Of a DNA stretch of 9,191 nucleotides, positions 1-7,507 are shown one piece after another; the stretch's first letter is position 1, and the number at the start of each line of letters is the position of its first letter. The DNA comes from Ohtaekwangia sp036503775 (GTDB lineage: Bacteria > Bacteroidota > Bacteroidia > Cytophagales > Cyclobacteriaceae): the NCBI GenBank assembly GCA_036503775.1, contig DASXWH010000161.1, positions 1 to 9,191 of the forward strand. The letters are read 5' to 3'. The notes under the pieces are model-generated. The model did no database searches. It was not told the origin of the DNA and saw only the letters and a list, made by a program, of their open reading frames with translations. Both the position numbers and the translations under genes were made by a program.

Positions 1-2531
1 TTAGCCGTGATGTCTTTCAGCCAGAGCCGGTTGTATTTCAATTTCGCGATGTCTATCTGTGCATTGAAATTTGAAAAAGGGATCATGAAGATATTAAAGG
101 CCTGGGCATGAACAGACGAATCTGTTTTCACTGCCCGCGCAGTAGAAGCAGAGACTGCTGTTGTATCTCTTCGAGATCTTCTTCCGGTTTTCGGGGCCAG
201 ATCATATTGACTCATCTCATCGGCATCCAGGAACTTTGAAACGAACGTGAGCGAATTATCTACCTTCTTATTGTACCGGTCTATCCCTTTGAAATAGTAC
301 TTCAGGCTGACATCAAAATCGCTGTTACCAATCTTTCCACGCAATGTATCCAGGCTAAGAATTTTTGATCCGTATTTAACTCCCCCGCTGATGCTGTGAA
401 GTTTCAGCTTATGCTGTTTCAGATCGGCTGAAATATTAGCAATGCGGGCTTTGGCAAACCGGAATGTTGTATCGTACTTGAGATCGATCTTCGTGCGTAG
501 CCAGACATTATCCAACTGTTCACGCCTGTATCCTCTGGGAAGATACCTGCGGATCTCGCGGGTAAAGACATCCCGAAGGGCAAACCGGTTTGATTTAAAA
601 TCAAATGCAATCTCGGTTCTACCCTTCTTAATGTCGTCAAACCAGAGCTGATAGTTAACCACGCGTCCTTTAAAGTTAATGTCGGAACTGTCAATCATCC
701 CGGTGAAATCACGGAGTCGCAGCAGCGTATCATTTATCATTACGGTTGCATTCAGATCTTTGAAGGTATGCGCATAGTTCTTAAACGTGCCCCGTAAGTT
801 TTTCATCTCGAATTTCCCTTTGGGCAACGGGGATGGATTCATGAGCTGATGCGCGCTGGTCTCGAATGCCAGGTTAATATTGAATCCATGAATTTCCTCA
901 TTCCATTTGCGCGCCAGTGCGGTGTCATAGGATAACAGATCTGACAACACCACCTGTTTGCTTTTCACATTCAGCACCAGGTTGATCGTCTTCTCACGAT
1001 TTCGTAAAAAGGTACGCACATCACTGATGCTTCCGCTTGCTTCAATATCCGATTCGCCAATAGAGAGAAATGCAGAATCCACTTTTACCCGTCCATTCTC
1101 CATCTCTGCGCGAATGTTCATATTCCTGACAGCATGAGGATACCCGGGTATTCGGAACGTAAGGTCTTCTACACTTAATTTACTCTGAATACCCTCTTTC
1201 AATTTATTCAGTGACTCTTCGGGAAGTTTAATATCGTGAAGCTCTTTGAAATCCATGTCGAGCTTGATCTTTCCGGAAATCTGTTTCAGGTCTGCTATAC
1301 CCAGAAATTCACCCAGGAACTTCAGCTCGAGTTCAGAGTTTATCTGCACGAGGGTTTTCGGAGCCGTGAAATCACGCACAACAAAATTACCTTTGAATAT
1401 TCCTTTCTCGGGTCGTGCACTTACACTCAGTATGTGCACTTCGGAAGTACGTAAATTATGTTCATGCCCATTGGTATAGTACCCCTTGAAGTTAAGCTGA
1501 TCCACTTTTTTATTTGAACCGGTATTCAGAAACCAGGCATCCTCACAGCCAAAAGCAACCTCCATCAAGGGCAATTTATCTTCAGCTACTTTTCCCCGGA
1601 TGATGGCATCGAAGTACAACCGCCCGTTATAGTGAAAAGGTTTGAGATCTTCCTTTACATGCTCGGGAAGAAAAGCCGTGAACAGATTAAAATCCTGCTT
1701 ATCACCTTTCACCCGGAAATTTACATCCGTAGTATCTGCAAAACTGGCAAACCCGGAAACATTGAACCCGGCCTCTTCCAGTTTGAAATTACATTTCAGG
1801 ATATCAAAACGCTTTGCATGCCATTTGTATTCTGCGTCAATATCAATCTTCAGCCGTTTGTTCCGGAATAACGTTGAATCGGTGTTGCTGGTCATGTCAA
1901 CTTTCATTTCACCATTCAGCGCAACGATCAGCAACGCACTATCCATTTTTAATGCCGATGCCAGTTTACCGACACGCGTAGTAAACTTCTGACTACTGGC
2001 TTTGTCCAGAAAAGATATACGCATCTCTTCCAGCTCAATTTTTTGAAGATCTACCGTCATGGCAGCGGAGGTATCTGCTTCGTCCGTTTGAGAAGCCGTA
2101 GCATTGGGTTGGCTCCTCTCTGCTTCCAGCAGATTGATGGTTCCGTCTTTTTCCTGAATCAGATCCAGATACCCACCATGCAGCGAAAGTACTTTAACGT
2201 TGTACTGCTGCGCCATAATTTCCCGGAGACTGAAACCAACATACAGCCGATCAAACTGGCAAATGGCTTTTGACTTGCCTGTTTTATCCGGAAAGAACTG
2301 TCCATTGTGCAGAACTATGGAGACGTAGGGAAAATTCTGAAAGAGAGCTATGTGACTTTCTTCAACCACCAACTCCCCTTTAAACTGTTTATTCAGTCTG
2401 GTAACGGCCATATTCACCAGGGTTTCCTGGTGAAACGATAGTATCGTAAAAGCAACTACGGTGAGTGCTCCGAGTGAAATGACAATGATGAGTAATGGCT
2501 TAACCAACCATTTCTTGATCCTGGGATTCAT
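1..2531 (-). CDS. AsmA-family membrane-anchored protein, 3' end cut by window edge
   Basis: The frame is open without a stop from the ATG at 2529-2531 to base 1, giving 843 residues; the C-terminus lies outside the window. The protein starts with a basic cap (MNPRIKKWLVK) and one hydrophobic segment at about residues 11-31. A long beta-rich region follows with the AsmA pattern of repeated short strands, including the early block LSLHGGYLDL...DGTINLL. Near residues 775-805 there is a hydrophilic Arg/Ser/Thr/Ala-rich linker (GRRSRRDTTAVSAS). It is followed by the start of what looks like the conserved C-terminal AsmA block (FNAQIDIAKLKYNRLWLKDI). An in-frame TAG ten codons upstream makes this ATG the first possible one. 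AsmA-like proteins are anchored in the inner membrane, extend into the periplasm and are linked to outer-membrane assembly and lipid traffic between membranes; the exact role here is inferred. Family assignment is from pattern recognition, without a profile search. Confidence 0.9.
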   Translation of the reverse strand, partial: MNPRIKKWLVKPLLIIVISLGALTVVAFTILSFHQETLVNMAVTRLNKQFKGELVVEESHIALFQNFPYVSIVLHNGQFFPDKTGKSKAICQFDRLYVGFSLREIMAQQYNVKVLSLHGGYLDLIQEKDGTINLLEAERSQPNATASQTDEADTSAAMTVDLQKIELEEMRISFLDKASSQKFTTRVGKLASALKMDSALLIVALNGEMKVDMTSNTDSTLFRNKRLKIDIDAEYKWHAKRFDILKCNFKLEEAGFNVSGFASFADTTDVNFRVKGDKQDFNLFTAFLPEHVKEDLKPFHYNGRLYFDAIIRGKVAEDKLPLMEVAFGCEDAWFLNTGSNKKVDQLNFKGYYTNGHEHNLRTSEVHILSVSARPEKGIFKGNFVVRDFTAPKTLVQINSELELKFLGEFLGIADLKQISGKIKLDMDFKELHDIKLPEESLNKLKEGIQSKLSVEDLTFRIPGYPHAVRNMNIRAEMENGRVKVDSAFLSIGESDIEASGSISDVRTFLRNREKTINLVLNVKSKQVVLSDLLSYDTALARKWNEEIHGFNINLAFETSAHQLMNPSPLPKGKFEMKNLRGTFKNYAHTFKDLNATVMINDTLLRLRDFTGMIDSSDINFKGRVVNYQLWFDDIKKGRTEIAFDFKSNRFALRDVFTREIRRYLPRGYRREQLDNVWLRTKIDLKYDTTFRFAKARIANISADLKQHKLKLHSISGGVKYGSKILSLDTLRGKIGNSDFDVSLKYYFKGIDRYNKKVDNSLTFVSKFLDADEMSQYDLAPKTGRRSRRDTTAVSASTARAVKTDSSVHAQAFNIFMIPFSNFNAQIDIAKLKYNRLWLKDITA

Positions 2532-2655
2532 CAAAAGGTATATCAGCTTTAATTTCTATCCGGAACAGCGGTTCTCCCGGATAAAATCCTACAAATATCA
2601 GGTTTTCGCATGGAAGAATGGTGTCTCCGTCAATTTGATTTTTTAGGCTTGGCAT
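2500..2655 (-). CDS. possible small ORF (51 aa) overlapping the start of the AsmA-like gene
   Basis: An ATG at 2653-2655 opens a 51-residue frame that ends at TAA (2500-2502). It overlaps the first 32 bases of the AsmA-like gene in another frame. The product begins MPSLKNQIDGDTILPCENL and continues with a hydrophobic/charged alternation (FVGFYPGEPLFRIEIKADIP) and an acidic tail (DESQDQEMVG). The composition is protein-like and there is no signal peptide or membrane segment. TGA and TAA directly precede the ATG, so no longer version exists. I recognise no family. Against it: a 51-codon open frame can arise by chance, there is no clear ribosome binding site, and the ATG lies in one arm of a short inverted repeat. 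If real, it would be co-transcribed with and probably translationally coupled to the AsmA-like gene. Confidence 0.35.
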   Translation of the reverse strand: MPSLKNQIDGDTILPCENLIFVGFYPGEPLFRIEIKADIPFDESQDQEMVG

Positions 2656-2666
2656 TTATCATGCCA
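2650..2666. repeat. short inverted repeat TGGCAT-N5-ATGCCA
   Basis: The arms TGGCAT (2650-2655) and ATGCCA (2661-2666) are perfect 6-base inverted copies separated by five bases. In a minus-strand transcript the ATG of the possible small ORF would lie inside the 3' arm of the hairpin. It could be an operator or a translation-controlling hairpin, but 6-base arms also occur by chance. Confidence 0.3.
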
Positions 2667-2863
2667 TTTAACCATTAACTGCTGCTAAATCCAAAAATCA
2701 ATCCCACGCTAGCCGGTCTGCCGTATGCCTGCTGATGCTTTTTGTGTAAATTGTAGGTCCGGCTGATTGATCAGTGTGATTTCGCTACTCATTCGTGTCC
2801 TTTTGCAGGATGTCAGCACTTCAATTCAGCTGGGCTTAACGTTTTACGATTTGATTTGGAACA
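2656..2863. other. divergent intergenic region between the AsmA-like and antiporter genes
   Basis: This 208-base spacer (332 bases if the small ORF is not real) must hold promoters for both directions. I searched for the Bacteroidota pattern TTTG, about 20 bases, TAnnTTTG and found no convincing match on either strand. TACGATTTG at 2845-2853 has one base too many in the spacer and lies too near the antiporter start. Visible structure is limited to two short inverted repeats, at 2650-2666 and 2763-2774. No RNA gene, riboswitch or further reading frame is supported. Confidence 0.6.
2763..2774. repeat. palindrome CTGAT-TG-ATCAG
   Basis: The perfect 5-base arms CTGAT (2763-2767) and ATCAG (2770-2774) flank two bases, about 90 bases upstream of the antiporter start. 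The size and place would suit a binding site for a dimeric regulator. This is inference only; the element is short enough to be chance. Confidence 0.25.
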
Positions 2864-5095
2864 ATGACTCATCTACCCCACTTAATTACAGATCTTGCAT
2901 TAATTCTTGCGGTAGCCGGGATAACAACATTACTTTTCAAGAAAATAAATCAACCTGTAGTACTGGGATATATTATTGCCGGATTTCTGGTTGGGCCACA
3001 TATATCCCTGACGCCAACGGTGGGTGATGCTGAAGGCATCAAGGTATGGTCTGAAATCGGTGTAATCTTTTTACTCTTTACCCTTGGTCTGGAGTTTAGC
3101 TTCCGTAAACTGGTCAAAGTTGGAGGATCGGCCTTTATCACCGCGTTAGTAGGTGTGACACTGATGAATGGTATCGGTTACCTTACCGGATATTTTTTAG
3201 GCTGGAAATTCATGGACCGGCTTTTCCTGGGGGCTATACTGTCTATATCCTCCACCACCATTATCATGCGCGCATTTGATGAACTGGGAGTGCGAACCAA
3301 GAAATTCGCCAACCTGGTGCTGGGGGTTCTGATCGTACAGGATCTCGTTGCCATTTTGTTGTTGGTTATGCTGTCGACCTTTAGTGTAACCCAGCAGTTT
3401 GCCGGAACTGACTTACTGATTCAGGTTCTCAAACTATTGTTCTTTCTTACCCTCTGGTTCGTGGGCGGAATTTTCTTTGTTCCGATTTTCCTAAAGAAGG
3501 CCAGTGGCCTGCTGAATGATGAAACCATGTTGATTGTTTCAATAGCGCTATGTCTTATCATGGTGCTGCTGGCCGTTGAAGTGGGTTTCTCTGCAGCACT
3601 GGGTGCATTTATCATGGGATCTATATTGGCAGAAACCACGCAAGCCGAACGGATCGAGGAATTGGTCAAGCCTGTCAGGAATTTGTTTGCTGCCGTATTC
3701 TTTATCTCAGTCGGTATGATGATTGATCCGGGGGTATTAAAAGAGCATGCCCTGACTATTTTCATTATTACCATGGTAATCATAGTGGGAATGAGCATCA
3801 CATTTTCCCTGGGTGCATTGTTAGCGGGACAGTCGCTGAAGCATTCCATCCAGGCCGGGATGAGTTTATCGCAGATTGGTGAATTCTCATTTATCATCGC
3901 TTCGCTGGGAATTTCCCTGAATGTAACAAGCTCCTTTCTATATCCGATTGCTGTGGCTGCTTCTACGTTCACTACATTCACCACGCCCTTCATGATAAAA
4001 AAATCTCTTTTTGTTTATCAGTGGATCGAAAAGATGTTACCGCAGAGATGGGTGTATAACATAAACCGGTACAGCTCAAGCTCTCAGCAATTGTCGGCCT
4101 ACAGTGAATGGAAGAACTTGTTGAACAGTTATATGATCAATTCGCTGATCCATACGGTATTGATTGGCGGCTTAATATTTATCTCCCGGAATTTTATTGT
4201 TCCGTATATACACAGTTCTCTGGAGAATGAAATGCTGGGTAAAACCATTTCCGTGGCGGTAACCCTGATATTGATGATACCCTTTATCTGGGCGCTGTCT
4301 GTAAGACGGGTTAACAAGGGTGCCTATGCAAACTTATGGTTAAACCGAAGATTAAACCGGGGTCCGCTCATAGCCATTGAAATAGCCCGGATAGCGCTGG
4401 CTGCATTGCTGGTGGGCATACTTATGCATACCTACTTCTCCATTTCAATGTCAATCATAATAGCCGTTGTATCCATGGCCATCGCAACCATACTGTTTAA
4501 TTCCAAATTGCAGATGTTCTATGATCGCGTTGAAAAGCTATTTCTTACCAACTTAAACGAAAGAGAAAACCAAAAGGCACCACGTTTTGAAATTGCACCC
4601 TGGGATGCTCACCTTGCCACGTTTGAAGTTTTACCGGAATTCAGGCTTGCCGGAAAGGAGCTGATTGAACTCCAATTACGCGAGCAGTTCGGAGTTAACA
4701 TCGCCCTGATTGAAAGGGGTAAACTTTCCATTCTCACTCCGGAACGTCATGAACGATTATTTCCCGGTGATAAACTTTCAGTGATCGGTACGGATGAACA
4801 ATTAGGAAAGCTTAAGGAGCTTTTCGAAAAACAAACCATACGCAGCAGTGAATTGCATATTCACGATGACCAGGTAGCGCTCCAGAATTACACGGTTACC
4901 AAAGACTCAAAACTGTATAAGAAGACGATCCGCGAATCACAATTGCGCGAAGTTGGAAAGGGACTGGTGGTTGGTCTGGAACGAAACGGACAACGAATGC
5001 TCAACCCGGAGTCAACGCTTAAATTTGTTGAAGGGGATATTGTATGGATCGTGGGCATGCGAAAAGTAATTGAGCGCTTCCTTTACGAGGAGTAA
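2864..5095 (+). CDS. CPA2-family monovalent cation:proton antiporter (KefB/KefC-like) with tandem TrkA-C domains
   Basis: The 743-residue product is an inner-membrane protein expected to exchange K+ or Na+ for protons. Residues 1 to about 385 form the Na+/H+ exchanger domain of many hydrophobic helices. Family signatures include QPVVLGYIIAGFLVGPH near 30-46, LFTLGLEFSF at 71-80, SISSTTIIMRAFDELG at 127-142, the VQD motif at 158-160, FFISVGMMIDPG at 279-290 and LSQIGEFSFI at 335-344. Next come four extra hydrophobic segments (about 425-445, 460-480, 505-525, 527-545). The cytosolic tail has two TrkA-C (RCK_C)-like domains at about 580-655 and 665-743. The usual nucleotide-binding TrkA-N domain of KefB/KefC is not evident: no GxGxxG Rossmann motif follows the exchanger domain. 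The ATG at 2864 gives the typical N-terminus (HLPHLITDLALILAVAGI). Glutathione gating as in E. coli KefC cannot be assumed; the transported ion is unknown. Confidence 0.95.
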   Translation: MTHLPHLITDLALILAVAGITTLLFKKINQPVVLGYIIAGFLVGPHISLTPTVGDAEGIKVWSEIGVIFLLFTLGLEFSFRKLVKVGGSAFITALVGVTLMNGIGYLTGYFLGWKFMDRLFLGAILSISSTTIIMRAFDELGVRTKKFANLVLGVLIVQDLVAILLLVMLSTFSVTQQFAGTDLLIQVLKLLFFLTLWFVGGIFFVPIFLKKASGLLNDETMLIVSIALCLIMVLLAVEVGFSAALGAFIMGSILAETTQAERIEELVKPVRNLFAAVFFISVGMMIDPGVLKEHALTIFIITMVIIVGMSITFSLGALLAGQSLKHSIQAGMSLSQIGEFSFIIASLGISLNVTSSFLYPIAVAASTFTTFTTPFMIKKSLFVYQWIEKMLPQRWVYNINRYSSSSQQLSAYSEWKNLLNSYMINSLIHTVLIGGLIFISRNFIVPYIHSSLENEMLGKTISVAVTLILMIPFIWALSVRRVNKGAYANLWLNRRLNRGPLIAIEIARIALAALLVGILMHTYFSISMSIIIAVVSMAIATILFNSKLQMFYDRVEKLFLTNLNERENQKAPRFEIAPWDAHLATFEVLPEFRLAGKELIELQLREQFGVNIALIERGKLSILTPERHERLFPGDKLSVIGTDEQLGKLKELFEKQTIRSSELHIHDDQVALQNYTVTKDSKLYKKTIRESQLREVGKGLVVGLERNGQRMLNPESTLKFVEGDIVWIVGMRKVIERFLYEE

Positions 5096-5105
5096 GCTGA
5101 CAGCT

Positions 5106-5846
5106 CTATTTTTTCTTCCTTCCAAAATGGTATCCTACCTGAAGCTGGTAGCGGTATCCATACGACCATGCATCAAGCTTTCCGCTTTTGGTTGCTTCCT
5201 TTTCAGAAACAACTTCTTTCAGCATCGGGAACCGGTCAATCAGGTCCAGGATAATTTCATTCTGTATATCGTCTTCATCGAATGTATAGTCTCCATCCAG
5301 GTTAAGGGTGTACTTATAGTTCGAAACCGATGGGCCTACCAAAACCAGGTCGATCGCCCAACGGTTGTTAAGTACAAACTGATAGCCGAGTTGAAATCCC
5401 ACGCTTAAAATAGAAAACTTTGAGTCAAGGTTAACCTCTTCAGGAGTTCCATTGTTATCGACTTCAAGGAGGCGTTCATTTTTAAACGAATGATAGATAA
5501 AGTATGGGCCAATGTAGATCCCTCTGGGAGCGGGATACTTGTTTTCCTTTTTCAGGTAGAAACGATATTCACCACCGAATTTAAATCCATTCTTCTTATC
5601 ATCTTCCTTAACTGCAATGTTCTGACCAAGGCTTGATGTTCTCGGGAATTCCTGGTAGCCCGCAGTTATTGAAAATGATTGATTAGGCTTGGTGACACGT
5701 TCGTAGGATACGATGAACGCATTATCGTAAAGGAACCGCGATGTCAGGTCCAGTTTGATGGTATTCTTTCGCTGGGTTAGGCTGTCCTGTGCAAAGGTAT
5801 TACAAGCGCTGATTACCATTACCATCAGTAGTATGTTTCGTTTCAT
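5106..5846 (-). CDS. outer-membrane beta-barrel-like protein (DUF3575-like), 246 aa
   Basis: A secreted protein with a short signal peptide (MKRNILLMVMVISACNTFAQ); cleavage after FA, leaving an N-terminal Gln, is typical of this phylum. The mature part is rich in amphipathic alternation ending in aromatic residues: TIKLDLTSRFLYDNAFIVSYERV (29-51), SFSITAGYQ (57-65), GFKFGGEYRFYL (87-98), RGIYIGPYFIYHSF (108-121), ILSVGFQLGYQF (146-157) and a final strand YRYQLQVGYHFG (231-242). The early strand followed by YER, and the later GGEYRFYL, resemble DUF3575-type outer-membrane proteins of Bacteroidota; function is unknown. A helical, charged stretch at about 193-222 looks like a loop or cap. An ISAC tetrad at 12-15 also fits a lipobox, so lipidation is an alternative. 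The gene converges on the antiporter with 10 bases between stop codons and diverges from the Omp85 gene. Confidence 0.8.
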   Translation of the reverse strand: MKRNILLMVMVISACNTFAQDSLTQRKNTIKLDLTSRFLYDNAFIVSYERVTKPNQSFSITAGYQEFPRTSSLGQNIAVKEDDKKNGFKFGGEYRFYLKKENKYPAPRGIYIGPYFIYHSFKNERLLEVDNNGTPEEVNLDSKFSILSVGFQLGYQFVLNNRWAIDLVLVGPSVSNYKYTLNLDGDYTFDEDDIQNEIILDLIDRFPMLKEVVSEKEATKSGKLDAWSYGYRYQLQVGYHFGRKKK

Positions 5847-6097
5847 AGGATTTCCGGGCTAGTCAATTACATAAATATAAATAGCTTACTGAACAGTTCT
5901 AAAGGGGTGCAACCAAAAAAGGCTTAATATCTAAAATCACATCGACATACACTGTCAGCATAGCGAATCATGGTTGTGAAAGGGTGCTGAATATGCTCAG
6001 TTAAATGAAAATTAAATTGTTCAGATGCTTAACTATTCTCAACGTGTAAAATAATCGCTTATCTTCACATTTCCGCTATTGACGGCAGTTAAAGCAA
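5847..6097. other. divergent intergenic region between the barrel protein and Omp85 genes
   Basis: This 251-base AT-rich spacer separates two divergently read outer-membrane protein genes. One candidate promoter for the minus-strand gene is visible (5872-5903). I found no comparably good match for the plus-strand gene. A small odd palindrome GAACAGTTC lies at 5891-5899. No reading frame or RNA gene is supported. Confidence 0.5.
5872..5903 (-). promoter_or_regulatory. candidate Bacteroidota-type promoter for the barrel protein gene
   Basis: On the minus strand TTTA (5903-5900) is followed after 20 bases by TATATTTA (5879-5872). The known Bacteroidota sigma-70-type promoter has TTTG near -33 and TAnnTTTG near -7, so each box differs by one base. 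The -7 box begins about 33 bases upstream of the ATG at 5846. The region is AT-rich, which makes a chance match possible. Confidence 0.35.
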
Positions 6098-7408
6098 ATG
6101 TGTAATACCAACCTGCAGCTCTTCAGAAGATCAGTTTTTTTGATCTCGTTAATACTGATCATCCCTTACCTGAATTATGCGCAGGAAAAGCCTGCCGATA
6201 CAACGTCTGCCGTGTGCGCTCAACGCGATCTCCCGGAGATACTACGGGCGGCATTAAACAAACCACCTAAGGTAGCTGCCGGTGAAGGCTCTTTTCTGTT
6301 GATCCCTATTATCGGTTCCAATCCGGCCACGGGGTTTATGCTGGGAGTAGGTGGACAATACGGGTTCAAAATGCCCGGAGCGGGTACACGGTTCTCAATG
6401 TTATCCGGAAGTGTTCAATTCACTTCAAAACATCAGAAGATATTCCTCTTAAAGAATAATATCTACACGAAGAATAATAACATCTTTTTTACCGGGGACT
6501 GGCGTTATCAGATTTTCTCACAACCTACGTACGGGTTGGGTACTAATGCGCCTGAAGGTGGCATACTGGATTATCAGTTCGGACTGGCTGGATCCGAAAC
6601 TTCAATTGATTCACTTGCTCAACCGCTGAACTACAATTTCATACGGCTGTACCAGTCTGCTTCGTTCAGGGTACTGCGACAACACGAAGGATTTTATATT
6701 GGCCTGGGCTATGGTCTTGACTATTACTCCCAGATAGAAGATGAAAAACTGCGTCTGGATCCGGATGATCCCTTGATCACCAGTCATTATGCCTACAACA
6801 CGTATTACGGATTCAGCACTACCAAGTATTACATATCAACTTTGAATGTAAACCTGATCTCTGACACACGGGATAATATGATTAATCCCTACAAGGGTCA
6901 CTTCCTGATGTTAACCTGGCGGGGTGGTCCGAAACTTCTGGGTAATAAAAATCCTTCGAGCTTTTTTCATGTGGAATGGCGAAGCTTTCATCCCTTGTCC
7001 GTTAAGAATCCCCGGCACCTTATGGCCTTTTGGGTGATGGGCGACTTTACCCCGGAAGGAAAATTTCCTTATATGACCCTGCCGGCTACAGCCTATGATC
7101 AGCGAAGCCGTAGTGCACGCGGTTATACACAAGGTCGTTTCCGTGGGAATAATTTAGTATATGGAGAAGCCGAATATCGATTCCCGATTTCTCAGTGCGG
7201 AGGAATCTGGGGAGGTGTATTGTTCGTGAATGGAACGACAGCAACGAACCCGACACAATCACTGAAACTGTTTGAATCGGTAAAACCGGGCTACGGCATG
7301 GGCTTACGGCTTATGGTTGATAAGAAAACCCGGACAAACCTGGCTATTGATTTTGGCTTTGGTGATAAATCTTCCGGTTTCTATCTCGCAGCAACGGAAA
7401 CCTTCTGA
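6098..7408 (+). CDS. POTRA-less Omp85/BamA-type surface antigen outer-membrane protein
   Basis: The 436-residue protein has a signal peptide (hydrophobic core at about 13-26, cleavage expected near NYAQ, 27-29). It then goes almost directly into a 16-strand-type Omp85 barrel. A short linker with DLPEILRAALNKPPK (44-58) precedes the first strand, which begins near SFLLIPIIG (65-73). Barrel signatures are SDTRDNMINPYKGHFL (255-270), the conserved loop-6 motif ARGYTQGRFRGNN (340-352), YGEAEYRFPI (355-364) and a final strand ending in phenylalanine (AATETF, 431-436), as expected of a BamA-recognised barrel. There is no room for POTRA domains, which in BamA fill several hundred residues. POTRA-less Omp85 proteins are a recognised class in Bacteroidota; their substrates are largely unknown. 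BamA itself and TamA are excluded by length. It may be co-transcribed with the TerB-like gene 99 bases downstream. Confidence 0.92.
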   Translation: MCNTNLQLFRRSVFLISLILIIPYLNYAQEKPADTTSAVCAQRDLPEILRAALNKPPKVAAGEGSFLLIPIIGSNPATGFMLGVGGQYGFKMPGAGTRFSMLSGSVQFTSKHQKIFLLKNNIYTKNNNIFFTGDWRYQIFSQPTYGLGTNAPEGGILDYQFGLAGSETSIDSLAQPLNYNFIRLYQSASFRVLRQHEGFYIGLGYGLDYYSQIEDEKLRLDPDDPLITSHYAYNTYYGFSTTKYYISTLNVNLISDTRDNMINPYKGHFLMLTWRGGPKLLGNKNPSSFFHVEWRSFHPLSVKNPRHLMAFWVMGDFTPEGKFPYMTLPATAYDQRSRSARGYTQGRFRGNNLVYGEAEYRFPISQCGGIWGGVLFVNGTTATNPTQSLKLFESVKPGYGMGLRLMVDKKTRTNLAIDFGFGDKSSGFYLAATETF

Positions 7409-7488
7409 ACCAGCATTCAGTTTTCAGGCACGAATTATGAATCAACCCATGTCCTGTACTGCAACCACTGAAGCACAATACAGTTATC

Positions 7489-7501
7489 GGTTAGCATAAC
7501 C
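7489..7501 (+). repeat. small hairpin GGTTA-GCA-TAACC before the TerB-like gene
   Basis: The perfect 5-base arms GGTTA (7489-7493) and TAACC (7497-7501) with a 3-base loop end six bases before the ATG at 7508. No T-run follows, so it is not a rho-independent terminator of the Omp85 gene. It could influence translation initiation, but it is short. Confidence 0.3.
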
Positions 7502-7507
7502 CTGATT

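Noticed and set aside
1236..1992. Several plus-strand frames of 70-116 codons antisense to the AsmA-like gene
   Set aside because: They lie opposite a continuous, well-supported minus-strand coding region, have no family features and are the usual shadows.
2845..2853. TACGATTTG as a -7 promoter box for the antiporter
   Set aside because: It has one base too many compared with TAnnTTTG, has no TTTG at the right distance upstream, and would place the transcript start almost at the ATG.
3421..3993. A 190-codon minus-strand frame inside the antiporter gene
   Set aside because: It is antisense to the conserved exchanger domain. Its composition (many Ile, Asn, Thr, Pro) mirrors transmembrane codons read backwards and it has no recognisable domain.
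5094..5113. AGCT-GAC-AGCT followed by a run of T as a rho-independent terminator of the antiporter gene
   Set aside because: The stem is only four base pairs with a three-base offset before the T-run, and the T-run belongs to the Lys-rich end codons of the opposing gene. Too weak to call.
7317..7499. Plus-strand 60-codon frame with a signal-peptide-like start (TWLLILALVINLPVSIS)
   Set aside because: Its first half lies inside the conserved C-terminal strands of the Omp85 barrel in another frame. The hydrophobic run is a by-product of that coding sequence, and the tail in the intergenic DNA looks random.
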